A model generated the notes under the pieces. It was given only the letters and a program-made list of their open reading frames with translations. It was not told where the DNA came from and searched no databases. DNA of 11,336 bases from Kiritimatiellia bacterium (GTDB taxonomy: Bacteria > Verrucomicrobiota > Kiritimatiellia > RFP12 > DVOR01). Of this stretch, positions 1 through 5,569 are shown piece after piece; positions within the stretch are counted from its first letter, which is position 1; every line of letters begins with the position of its first letter. Location: the NCBI GenBank assembly GCA_017457555.1, contig JAFTHG010000037.1, forward strand, positions 1 through 11,336. The letters are read 5' to 3'. Made by a program: the position numbers and the translations under genes.

Positions 1-689
1 GCCAAAAGAATCACACTGCAAATTGCCACCAGAGGCCCCAACGCTTGCGAGTGCCATGTTATACCACAAAATAAAGCCCCGTCCGGATAATAACCATACT
101 GTTGAAAAAAATTCTCCGCTCGCATTAGAGAAATCCCAGGAAAAGGAATGAGCGCAACAGAACCTAAAATAATAAAACATGCAAAACAAAGAAAAATACT
201 GCGTAGTTGCTGTGCGCCAACGACACTCCGTTGCAAGGTCGAACACGCACCATAAAACGCAAGAAAATCAATCACAAATAAGAGCAATTTCAAATAACTG
301 ACAATCGGAATCCAACCAACAGATGACACAATCGCCATATACGCAAGGAAGGGAAAAAGTGCGAGTAAAGGCGTTAATAACTTCGAAACTTTCATCCCTA
401 CTAATTGAAAGAACATCACACCGCCAACCAGCATATAAAGCAAACGGTTAACAATAGAGAAAATACTTCCCTTCTCAACCAGTGCATTATTGGTCACTGT
501 TAACACCGTTGTTGCCAGAATACACCAGAAGAGCAATCCCGCTTTATTTTTACTGAATCCGAGCACGACCAAAGGGAAAATGAGTAGAAAACCTGCTCCT
601 CCCGTCACTTTCATGGCAACACACAAAAACAAGAGTCCTAAAAGACCCTGAAAGAGCAACTTCTTATCGTAAACAGCATCAAATTTCAT
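1..689 (-). CDS. Wzy/WaaL-like O-antigen polymerase or ligase, copy 2 (partial, C-terminus off the left edge)
   Basis: An open frame runs from an ATG at 689 to the left edge with no stop, giving 229 codons. The product is almost entirely hydrophobic, with repeated membrane segments. It begins MKFDAVYDKKLL and is about 64% identical by hand alignment, with one single-residue gap, to the full gene at 2946-4454, including the blocks GGAGFLLIFPL, LIPFPGISL and HSQALGPLVAI. By that match it is an inner-membrane enzyme that polymerises glycan repeats or ligates them to lipid, and more than half of the expected ~500 residues lie outside the window. No good Shine-Dalgarno is visible; the minus-strand leader is CT-rich. 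The start rests on alignment with the paralog. Polymerase and ligase cannot be told apart here because the C-terminal half is missing. Confidence 0.85.
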   Translation of the reverse strand, partial: MKFDAVYDKKLLFQGLLGLLFLCVAMKVTGGAGFLLIFPLVVLGFSKNKAGLLFWCILATTVLTVTNNALVEKGSIFSIVNRLLYMLVGGVMFFQLVGMKVSKLLTPLLALFPFLAYMAIVSSVGWIPIVSYLKLLLFVIDFLAFYGACSTLQRSVVGAQQLRSIFLCFACFIILGSVALIPFPGISLMRAENFFQQYGYYPDGALFCGITWHSQALGPLVAICSVILL

Positions 690-712
690 AAGGGAATTTT
701 AGCAAATCAGTG

Positions 713-733
713 AGGAGAAAGGAGTAAGGAGGG
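713..733. repeat. Three degenerate 7-bp units, AGGAGNN
   Basis: The units AGGAGAA, AGGAGTA and AGGAGGG follow each other in perfect 7-bp phase in the spacer between the WaaE-like gene and polymerase copy 2. On the coding (minus) strand they make the CT-rich leader of copy 2. The array is short and purine-rich, so chance is possible, but the 7-bp period matches the other arrays in this third of the window. Confidence 0.5.
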
Positions 734-755
734 TGGAATTTTTATTAGTAAGAAG

Positions 756-791
756 TTTTAGTAATTTAGAAAGGAGATTTTTAGTAATTTA
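756..791. repeat. Direct repeat of 13 bp in a spacer
   Basis: TTTTAGTAATTTA occurs at 756-768 and again at 779-791, 23 bp apart, in the 155-bp spacer at 690-844. The spacing is not a multiple of 7, so this is a separate duplication from the neighbouring heptad arrays. No function can be assigned; it is AT-rich. Confidence 0.55.
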
Positions 792-829
792 ATAAAGGGT
801 AAGGTGTTTTCTTACTGCCCAAAAGGCAC

Positions 830-857
830 CTCACTTCTCACTACTTACCACTTGCGC
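830..857. repeat. Four degenerate 7-bp units overlapping the end of the WaaE-like gene
   Basis: The units CTCACTT, CTCACTA, CTTACCA and CTTGCGC lie in 7-bp phase. The third contains the stop codon of the minus-strand glycosyltransferase (TAA, read at 847-845). CTTACCA differs at one position from CTTGCCA, the form the 7-bp unit at 2324-2344 takes when read on the minus strand, so the same repeat family is present in opposite orientation. Confidence 0.55.
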
Positions 858-1666
858 TTCATTTCTTGAATGCGCTTGTCAACGGTCCAGCGATACCAGA
901 GGCCTTGCCAGAAGTGCCATTGCCAACCCGCATATCCATCCAAGAATCCTAACCGAATAAAATAGCGATAGCAAAAATATGCAAATGCGCGAAAATATGG
1001 CGGACAACGATAGTACATACTTTTACTTGTTTTAAACGTTTCGCCTGCAAGAGCATCTACGGCTTCACGTTTTGCATAGCCGATATGTTTTTCTTTCCAC
1101 CACTCCATTGAATTCAGATTATCATCAATAAATTTCCCATGCAATCTATAATCCACTCCTTCAGAAGTGATGATATGCTCGTCCATCGCTCGATCTTGGC
1201 AACGACCAATACCATACTTAAAGAAACGAGCAAGCACCACATCGTTTGCGCCACCCCACTTTATCCGTTTTCCTGCGAATGTACGCGCGAGAGAGAGAGA
1301 GAGAGAGGTCACGTCTGGCGGTAAACCTCCCGACGTGACCTGTTTCCCATCCGTCTTTGGCAACAGCGACCTCACCTCTTCAATTGTCTCTGGTAAAAAA
1401 TATTCATCCGCATCAAGACGTAACACCCACGTTGCATCAATGGGGAGATTATCTAATGCCCAATTAAACTGCTTGGCATAAAGTCCTGGCCATTCATGTT
1501 CTACTACTGTTGCACCGCAACGCGTAGCGATTTCCTGTGTACCATCCGTAGAGAAACAGTCCACTACAAAAACTTGCTTGGGCTTCATCAACATCACATT
1601 CGTCACACATCGTTCAATGTGTAACACTTCATTTTTTGCAAGAATAATAACAGCTAGATCAGTCAT
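845..1666 (-). CDS. GT2 family glycosyltransferase, WaaE/KdtX-like, carrying an in-frame palindromic insert and CT repeat
   Basis: This is a 273-residue GT-A fold transferase likely to add a sugar to a lipid-linked glycan or core oligosaccharide at the inner membrane face. Visible motifs are the N-terminal strand AVIILAKNE (5-13), VVDCFSTDGT (34-43, nucleotide-sugar binding), LRLDADEYF (82-90, metal-binding DxD-type) and GKRIKWGG (132-139), an arrangement typical of the WaaE/KdtX branch of GT2. Residues 109-120 are encoded by a near-perfect DNA palindrome and residues 121-126 (SLSLSL) by nine CT dinucleotides. They sit between a helix and the next strand, probably in a surface loop. The chosen ATG at 1666 has AAAAGGA upstream; a TTG seven codons earlier is less likely. 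The stop codon falls in a heptad repeat. The gene is intact as sequenced. The acceptor and sugar are unknown. Confidence 0.85.
   Translation of the reverse strand: MTDLAVIILAKNEVLHIERCVTNVMLMKPKQVFVVDCFSTDGTQEIATRCGATVVEHEWPGLYAKQFNWALDNLPIDATWVLRLDADEYFLPETIEEVRSLLPKTDGKQVTSGGLPPDVTSLSLSLARTFAGKRIKWGGANDVVLARFFKYGIGRCQDRAMDEHIITSEGVDYRLHGKFIDDNLNSMEWWKEKHIGYAKREAVDALAGETFKTSKSMYYRCPPYFRAFAYFCYRYFIRLGFLDGYAGWQWHFWQGLWYRWTVDKRIQEMKRKW
1289..1306. repeat. Dinucleotide repeat (GA)9 inside the WaaE-like gene
   Basis: Nine uninterrupted GA units on the plus strand read as TCT CTC three times on the coding strand (SLSLSL, residues 121-126). The present length keeps the gene in frame. Writing out the alternatives, eight units reach a TAA about 25 codons later and ten units reach a TAA within about ten codons. 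Perfect dinucleotide runs of this length in coding DNA are classic substrates for slipped-strand mispairing. Confidence 0.9.
1307..1340. repeat. 34-bp near-perfect palindrome inserted in frame in the WaaE-like gene
   Basis: The outer arms GGTCACGTC (1307-1315) and GACGTGACC (1332-1340) are exact inverted complements. The inner 16 bases continue the pairing with two mismatches around a two-base AA loop, so 14 of 16 pairs are Watson-Crick. The palindrome directly abuts the GA run. It encodes residues 109-120 (roughly QVTSGGLPPDVT) at a position where WaaE-like proteins normally pass straight from a helix into a strand, so it looks like an inserted element. It resembles in concept the Rickettsia palindromic elements, which also sit in frame within genes. 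No second copy is present in this window. Confidence 0.8.
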
Positions 1667-1738
1667 TCTTGAATATCCTTTTATCAATTACCTTTACAGT
1701 CTTTCCCACAACACAACTTGCATTCATCTCTGCATTCT

Positions 1739-2338
1739 TTAGTCCACTCGCACGAAGCCTGGTTTTTCGCCCTGCCCTAAAAGCCAAGCATACGCCGCTT
1801 TCATCTTCGCACCGATACCATCCCATGAGAAATCACGCTGAATCCAGACGCGACCACGTTTACCCATCTCGGCACGTTCATCATCTGTAAGACTTGTCAA
1901 TTCACGCAAAGCTTCTGCAAGCGGTTCTACGCCAATCGGCACCCACTTGCCGCACTGCTCGGTTTCAAGCCCTTCCCAAGGTGTGCCTTGCGAAGCAATT
2001 GTAGGCGTTCCACACGCAAGTGCTTCAGCAACCGTCACGCCAAAGTTCTCCGTATGACTCGGTAAGACATAAATATCTGCCTCTGTCAAAAAGTCATACT
2101 TCGCTGAGCCATTAATTTCGCCCACAAAGCGCACGCGAGGGATTTTCTCTTCTGCAATGATGGCTTCCAAATCACCTTTCGCACCACAATCAGGCCCTGC
2201 AATGACAAGTTCCCAATCCGGCAACCCTGCTTGCAATTGTCCCCAAGCCTTCACCAAATGATCAACCGCTTTGACCTTATGCACTCGACCGAAGAACAAA
2301 ATTCGCCAGAGGCGATTGTGTTCAGTGGCAAGTGGCAA
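1739..2338 (-). CDS. Frameshifted GT4 glycosyltransferase, C-terminal half (out of frame with its N-terminal half)
   Basis: This frame carries the C-terminal, nucleotide-sugar-binding domain of a GT-B fold family 4 glycosyltransferase. Near its start is RILFFGRVHKVKAVDHL, the usual first strand of that domain, followed by DWELVIAGP and the EX7E region ENFGVTVAEALACGTP. It has no start of its own with a ribosome site: the first candidate is a TTG at 2338 inside the 7-bp repeat array. It overlaps the N-terminal fragment in another frame, so it is the continuation of the gene starting at 2880. Joined through one or four repeat units the protein would be about 380 residues, a normal GT4 length. 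As sequenced it is probably not translated, or only by frameshifting or reinitiation. Hand-counted G+C is high in places (37 of 60 at 1921-1980). Confidence 0.8.
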   Translation of the reverse strand: MPLATEHNRLWRILFFGRVHKVKAVDHLVKAWGQLQAGLPDWELVIAGPDCGAKGDLEAIIAEEKIPRVRFVGEINGSAKYDFLTEADIYVLPSHTENFGVTVAEALACGTPTIASQGTPWEGLETEQCGKWVPIGVEPLAEALRELTSLTDDERAEMGKRGRVWIQRDFSWDGIGAKMKAAYAWLLGQGEKPGFVRVD

Positions 2339-2880
2339 GTGGCAAGTGTTGGTAAATCCATTCCAATGGGCACAATCGCCACAGGCTGCTTATATCCTTG
2401 CGCGCGGATCTCCTCATACTCCTTTTCGCAGGTCGCATGAAACATATCGGCATGACGCAAAACAGCATTCTGCAAAAACCAACCGAAGATTTTCTTCTTT
2501 AACCATCCTTTTTTAAGGCTCCATTCTGCAAGCGTACCTCGCGGTGCAACAACAAGCTTACATTTCGTTCCCTTACATGCCCATAAAGGATAGACATTCG
2601 GCATCATCCAAAGACCGTTATTGTGAATAATATCTGCAGTTTGGCAAGTTCTTTTTAACCCTTGAAGCATCTTTGGTGACCAGCCCAAATTGATTTTATC
2701 TTGACGAGGATAATTCTCAACCTGATAAGTTACATCTAAAAGATGCTCCGGAATAGCATCCAAGAAATGCAACTCTGTGGTTACATCATTAGTCTGTAAT
2801 CCACGACATAATCCTGGCACCGAATAACTCGGTCCCGCGGATTCCTTACCAATGGACGGAACAACTTGAATAACTTTCAT
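2251..2880 (-). CDS. Frameshifted GT4 glycosyltransferase, N-terminal half (truncated at a 7-bp repeat)
   Basis: The N-terminal acceptor-binding domain of a GT4 glycosyltransferase begins at an ATG at 2880 with MKVIQVVPSIGKESAGPSYS, a typical first strand and glycine-rich loop for this fold. Homologous-looking sequence runs to VPIGMDLPTLA near residue 180. The frame then passes through three 7-bp repeats and continues with about 27 unrelated residues before a stop at 2251, giving a 209-residue product without the donor-sugar domain, almost certainly inactive. The true continuation is in another frame (1739-2338). No clear Shine-Dalgarno is present; the leader is a heptad repeat array ending about 8 bases before the ATG. 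It lies downstream of polymerase copy 1. It is best read as one gene, 1739-2880, in an OFF state or recently broken. Confidence 0.8.
   Translation of the reverse strand: MKVIQVVPSIGKESAGPSYSVPGLCRGLQTNDVTTELHFLDAIPEHLLDVTYQVENYPRQDKINLGWSPKMLQGLKRTCQTADIIHNNGLWMMPNVYPLWACKGTKCKLVVAPRGTLAEWSLKKGWLKKKIFGWFLQNAVLRHADMFHATCEKEYEEIRAQGYKQPVAIVPIGMDLPTLATCHLPLNTIASGEFCSSVECIRSKRLIIW
2324..2344. repeat. Perfect heptanucleotide tandem repeat (AGTGGCA)3 at the GT4 frameshift
   Basis: Three exact copies of AGTGGCA are followed by a partial fourth (AGTG). On the coding strand the unit reads CTTGCCA. The number of units sets the reading frame: three (as here) misreads into a premature stop at 2251; two gives an immediate TGA; one or four joins PTLAT directly to EHNRLWRILFFGRV, the proper start of the C-terminal domain. 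This is the strongest candidate for a phase-variation switch in the window. Confidence 0.9.
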
Positions 2881-2888
2881 GTTTTACT

Positions 2889-2951
2889 GTTAGCAGTTAA
2901 GTGTTAGCGGTTAAAGGCTAACTGTTAGCGGTTGGTAGTTGAAGGTTAATA
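2889..2951. repeat. Nine-unit degenerate heptanucleotide array, consensus GTTARNN
   Basis: The units GTTAGCA, GTTAAGT, GTTAGCG, GTTAAAG, GCTAACT, GTTAGCG, GTTGGTA, GTTGAAG and GTTAATA run without a gap in strict 7-bp phase. They fill the spacer between polymerase copy 1 and the split GT4 gene. The last unit holds the polymerase stop codon (TAA, read at 2948-2946), and the first lies 8 bases before the GT4 start. The pattern resembles the short tandemly repeated repetitive (STRR) heptamers described in cyanobacteria. It may affect translation of the GT4 gene, as it occupies its leader. Confidence 0.85.
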
Positions 2952-4454
2952 CAGTCTATACGACTGCATCGGAAGTGAAACCAGATTACTCGGATTATCC
3001 GCAGGGCTCTGAGAAGTGAAAACTGAGTACCGAAATTGCGCTTCCTGCTTCAAACGCACAGCATCCATTGTAAGCCCCATGAAGATCATAGCCCATAAAA
3101 GACCGCCTGTACCTGACATTGAGAACATCGTAAATTCACCAAAGTTTGAAACAAAGAGTACGAAAAACCCAGAGGCACCAATAAAGGCATGACGCTGAAG
3201 TAATGCAAAGAAGGTAAACAGCCAAAAAATACACATGAGAATCATGCCGAAAATACCGCCCTCTTCCAAAACAGCTGCGAACCACACCCCTTTTTCAATT
3301 GGTGCTGTAAGAAGTTGTTTCCAAGAGGTCACCCTCATATCCCTCTGCATCTCACTCACTTGAAAGCCATTCCCAATCCATGGACTCTCTCGGAAATTCT
3401 TCATCGCATGATCCACAAGCCCTTGACGCGACGAGGTAAATTTCTCAAACGTTCGCGATTCTTTCGCCACCTCGACTCCACGCGTCTTAAAGATAAACTG
3501 CACCGCACTCTGACGCAAACTCGGCGTTGCCATAAAGGCGCATCCCCCTGCAAGACCAATGAGAAAGAGGATGCTTAAAACCTTCCCCTTCCACTTCACT
3601 CCAAGTCCACGCGCATTCATAAAGACAAAGGAAACAAAGCAAATCCCCGCCACATACGTACCCATTGCCGTACGTGAGCCCGTCTTATAGATTAAGAGAG
3701 GAGAAAGGATCAAAAGGAGCGAGTAGAGTTTATCCCACCTACGAATCGAGAAAAGAAGATCTGCAAGCAGAATCACACTATAAATCGCTACCAATGGACC
3801 GAGCGCTTGCGAGTGCAAGGTAATTCCACGAAAAAGTCCCTCTTTAGGGTAATACCCATACATTTGGAAAAATGCTTCCACTCGCAACAGTGAAATTCCG
3901 GGGAAAGGGATGAGCAGAATAGAACCAATGATAAAGAAACAAGAGAAGCAAAGCAAAATACTTCGGAGCTGTTGCGATGTAATCGTATTTCCTTGAACTG
4001 TCGCTGCGCCTACACTATAAAACGCAAGATAAACCATCGTAAATAAGGCTAGTTTCAAATAGCTGATTAATGGCATCCACCCAAAATAAGAAACAAGCCC
4101 CATATAAAGTAAATAAGGAAGTAACCCTAATAATGGGCTCAATACTTTTGACGAACGGCTCCCGAGCACTTGCAACACCATCACCGTTGCGACCAAAAGA
4201 TAAAGGACTCGGTTCGCAATTGTAAACACACTATCTTTGGGGGCGATAATATCATTCGCTCCTGTTAAGGCTGTCGTCGCCAAGATACACCAAAGGAGCA
4301 GACCCGTCTTATTCTTACTAAACCCCATGAAAACCAATGGGAAAATCAAAAGGAAGCCCGCGCCACCGATGGCCTTCATCGCAAGGCACAAAAGACCGAG
4401 CCCGAAAAGGCCCTGCATCAAAAGTTTTTTATCGTAAACATCGTTTAACTTCAT
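2946..4454 (-). CDS. Wzy/WaaL-like O-antigen polymerase or ligase, copy 1
   Basis: This is a 502-residue polytopic inner-membrane protein, the usual size for O-antigen polymerases and ligases. Hydrophobic segments fill residues 8-240. TGSRTAMGTYVAG (about 258-270) matches the conserved segment of the Wzy_C/WaaL family, and SRQGLVDHAMKNFRESPWIGNGF (about 342-364) resembles its periplasmic-loop motif, with an arginine and a Pro-x-x-Gly-x-Gly. LEEGGIFGMILM (about 396-407) matches the segment after the loop. It probably polymerises or transfers an undecaprenyl-linked glycan on the periplasmic side. A GTG two codons upstream is possible, but the ATG at 4454 matches the start of the paralog at 689. 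No clear ribosome site is visible. It follows the MBOAT/SGNH pair after a 176-bp spacer. Polymerase versus ligase is undecided. Confidence 0.85.
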   Translation of the reverse strand: MKLNDVYDKKLLMQGLFGLGLLCLAMKAIGGAGFLLIFPLVFMGFSKNKTGLLLWCILATTALTGANDIIAPKDSVFTIANRVLYLLVATVMVLQVLGSRSSKVLSPLLGLLPYLLYMGLVSYFGWMPLISYLKLALFTMVYLAFYSVGAATVQGNTITSQQLRSILLCFSCFFIIGSILLIPFPGISLLRVEAFFQMYGYYPKEGLFRGITLHSQALGPLVAIYSVILLADLLFSIRRWDKLYSLLLILSPLLIYKTGSRTAMGTYVAGICFVSFVFMNARGLGVKWKGKVLSILFLIGLAGGCAFMATPSLRQSAVQFIFKTRGVEVAKESRTFEKFTSSRQGLVDHAMKNFRESPWIGNGFQVSEMQRDMRVTSWKQLLTAPIEKGVWFAAVLEEGGIFGMILMCIFWLFTFFALLQRHAFIGASGFFVLFVSNFGEFTMFSMSGTGGLLWAMIFMGLTMDAVRLKQEAQFRYSVFTSQSPADNPSNLVSLPMQSYRLY

Positions 4455-4630
4455 AACCACTAAAGTCTAACAAATAAAACCACAAAATAAACGAAATTTA
4501 AAGAGCAACTTGCAGACCGCTATTTTTAAGTGAAGTCCAACACATAGCAACTAGTGCAAACACCTTCACCGTCATAGTGCTGTATAATCTATCTACTCTA
4601 AATCAATTTAAAGATTCCCTTTCAGAGATT

Positions 4631-5563
4631 TCATCTAAAATACTTTCCTAATTTAGGGCATGTTTTTAGTCTATTTATCACTTCAATAGTAAAACGTTTG
4701 GCACCCGTTAGATTGAGATGTGTTGGGTCTCTAAAAAACTCATTATCCCAACAAGAATTTGAAGAACAAAAATTCAACGTGTACACATTCGAATGTTGCT
4801 TTTGTCTGTTTAAGAAATTAATTAATTGCGGTTCACCTGTAAAAGTCTCAATCCAAGCTTTTGAACATGGGGATACAATTAGAACAATCGGCCGAGAAGT
4901 TGATTCATAGATTTTTACAAGCTCACTCTCAAAATAAGAATTTTCATTAAACTCATGCGGTGTCGTTCTTAACTTTTCATTTAATGCTTTCCACTCTTTA
5001 GGTGTGCGTATTGTTTTATGTAATTCAGAACCCGAATCAATTTGCGTAAATGTCGCAGACTTTGAATTGTAATATAATCCAAGATTTTGTCTAAACATAC
5101 CATGAAATCGAACTCCTGGTATCCGATCACTTATCGTTTTCTTTGAAGGAGGTAACGCGTCAAATACTGACTTGTTTGAAAGCGCAAGTTGATAGTTTAG
5201 TACGAAGTTAATCTCGGGGTTTTTAGGAAATCCCCACGGCTCAATGTTAATAATAATTGGCATTGAAGATGAGTTTTTTAAGGCTTGTTTAACTAAAAAC
5301 AATGTTTCCGCCATTGTACTTCCATCATACCCATAATTGAAGGTTTTTACAGGAAATAGTGAAGGAGCGTAACTCGTAAATGCTCTTGATGAACCGAATA
5401 TTCCAATTTCATCTGTAGGGCATTGAACAAAAAGTCGATACGTTTTATATGCGGTATTAGCAGATGACGACAACATAAGAAACTTATTAAGTGTGTCATT
5501 AACCAACATAAGACCAAGCGTACTCACCAATAAAAAAAGCAATGAAACGACAAACTTTTTCAT
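4631..5563 (-). CDS. SGNH-fold O-acyltransferase partner protein (AlgX/AlgJ/DltD-like), membrane-anchored
   Basis: This 310-residue protein has one N-terminal hydrophobic anchor (about residues 4-22) and an otherwise soluble, probably periplasmic domain. It carries SGNH-hydrolase marks: a nucleophile block IGIFGSSRAF (Ser59 the likely nucleophile), a strand PIIINIEPWG, and a C-terminal Asp-x-x-His in RDPTHLN (Asp279, His282). It starts six bases after the MBOAT stop, and its ribosome site GAGGT overlaps that TGA, so the two are translationally coupled. MBOAT/SGNH pairs such as AlgI with AlgJ/AlgX, PatA/PatB and DltB/DltD move acyl groups across the membrane and place them on a polymer. By that precedent this protein would put acetyl or a similar group on the cluster's glycan. 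A hydrolytic role is possible. The overall match is by motif only. Confidence 0.7.
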   Translation of the reverse strand: MKKFVVSLLFLLVSTLGLMLVNDTLNKFLMLSSSANTAYKTYRLFVQCPTDEIGIFGSSRAFTSYAPSLFPVKTFNYGYDGSTMAETLFLVKQALKNSSSMPIIINIEPWGFPKNPEINFVLNYQLALSNKSVFDALPPSKKTISDRIPGVRFHGMFRQNLGLYYNSKSATFTQIDSGSELHKTIRTPKEWKALNEKLRTTPHEFNENSYFESELVKIYESTSRPIVLIVSPCSKAWIETFTGEPQLINFLNRQKQHSNVYTLNFCSSNSCWDNEFFRDPTHLNLTGAKRFTIEVINRLKTCPKLGKYFR

Positions 5564-5569
5564 ATGACC

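Noticed and set aside
801..831. Possible terminator hairpin AGGTG/CACCT with a TTTT/AAAA extension in the 690-844 spacer
   Set aside because: The stem needs a two-base bulge and a ten-base loop, and no T-tract follows on the minus strand, so it is not a convincing intrinsic terminator.
1139..1481. Plus-strand open frames across the palindrome and GA run
   Set aside because: They lie antisense to a well-supported GT2 gene, are rich in the repeat-derived RERERER pattern, and resemble no protein family.
1676..1728. Short minus-strand frame in the GT4-GT2 spacer beginning MNASCVVGK
   Set aside because: About 22 codons, weak ribosome site and overlap with the GT2 start; likely chance.
2889..2951. 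CRISPR array or telomere-like repeat
   Set aside because: Units are 7 bp with no spacers, and the array is short and internal to an operon.
3315..4437. Plus-strand open frames antisense to polymerase copy 1
   Set aside because: They are shadows of the membrane-protein gene on the other strand, with no ribosome sites or recognisable domains.
4583..4588. Plus-strand TATAAT in the 176-bp spacer before polymerase copy 1
   Set aside because: No -35 box at 16-18 bp and no plus-strand gene downstream. The minus strand has only weak, badly spaced boxes, so no promoter is called in this spacer.
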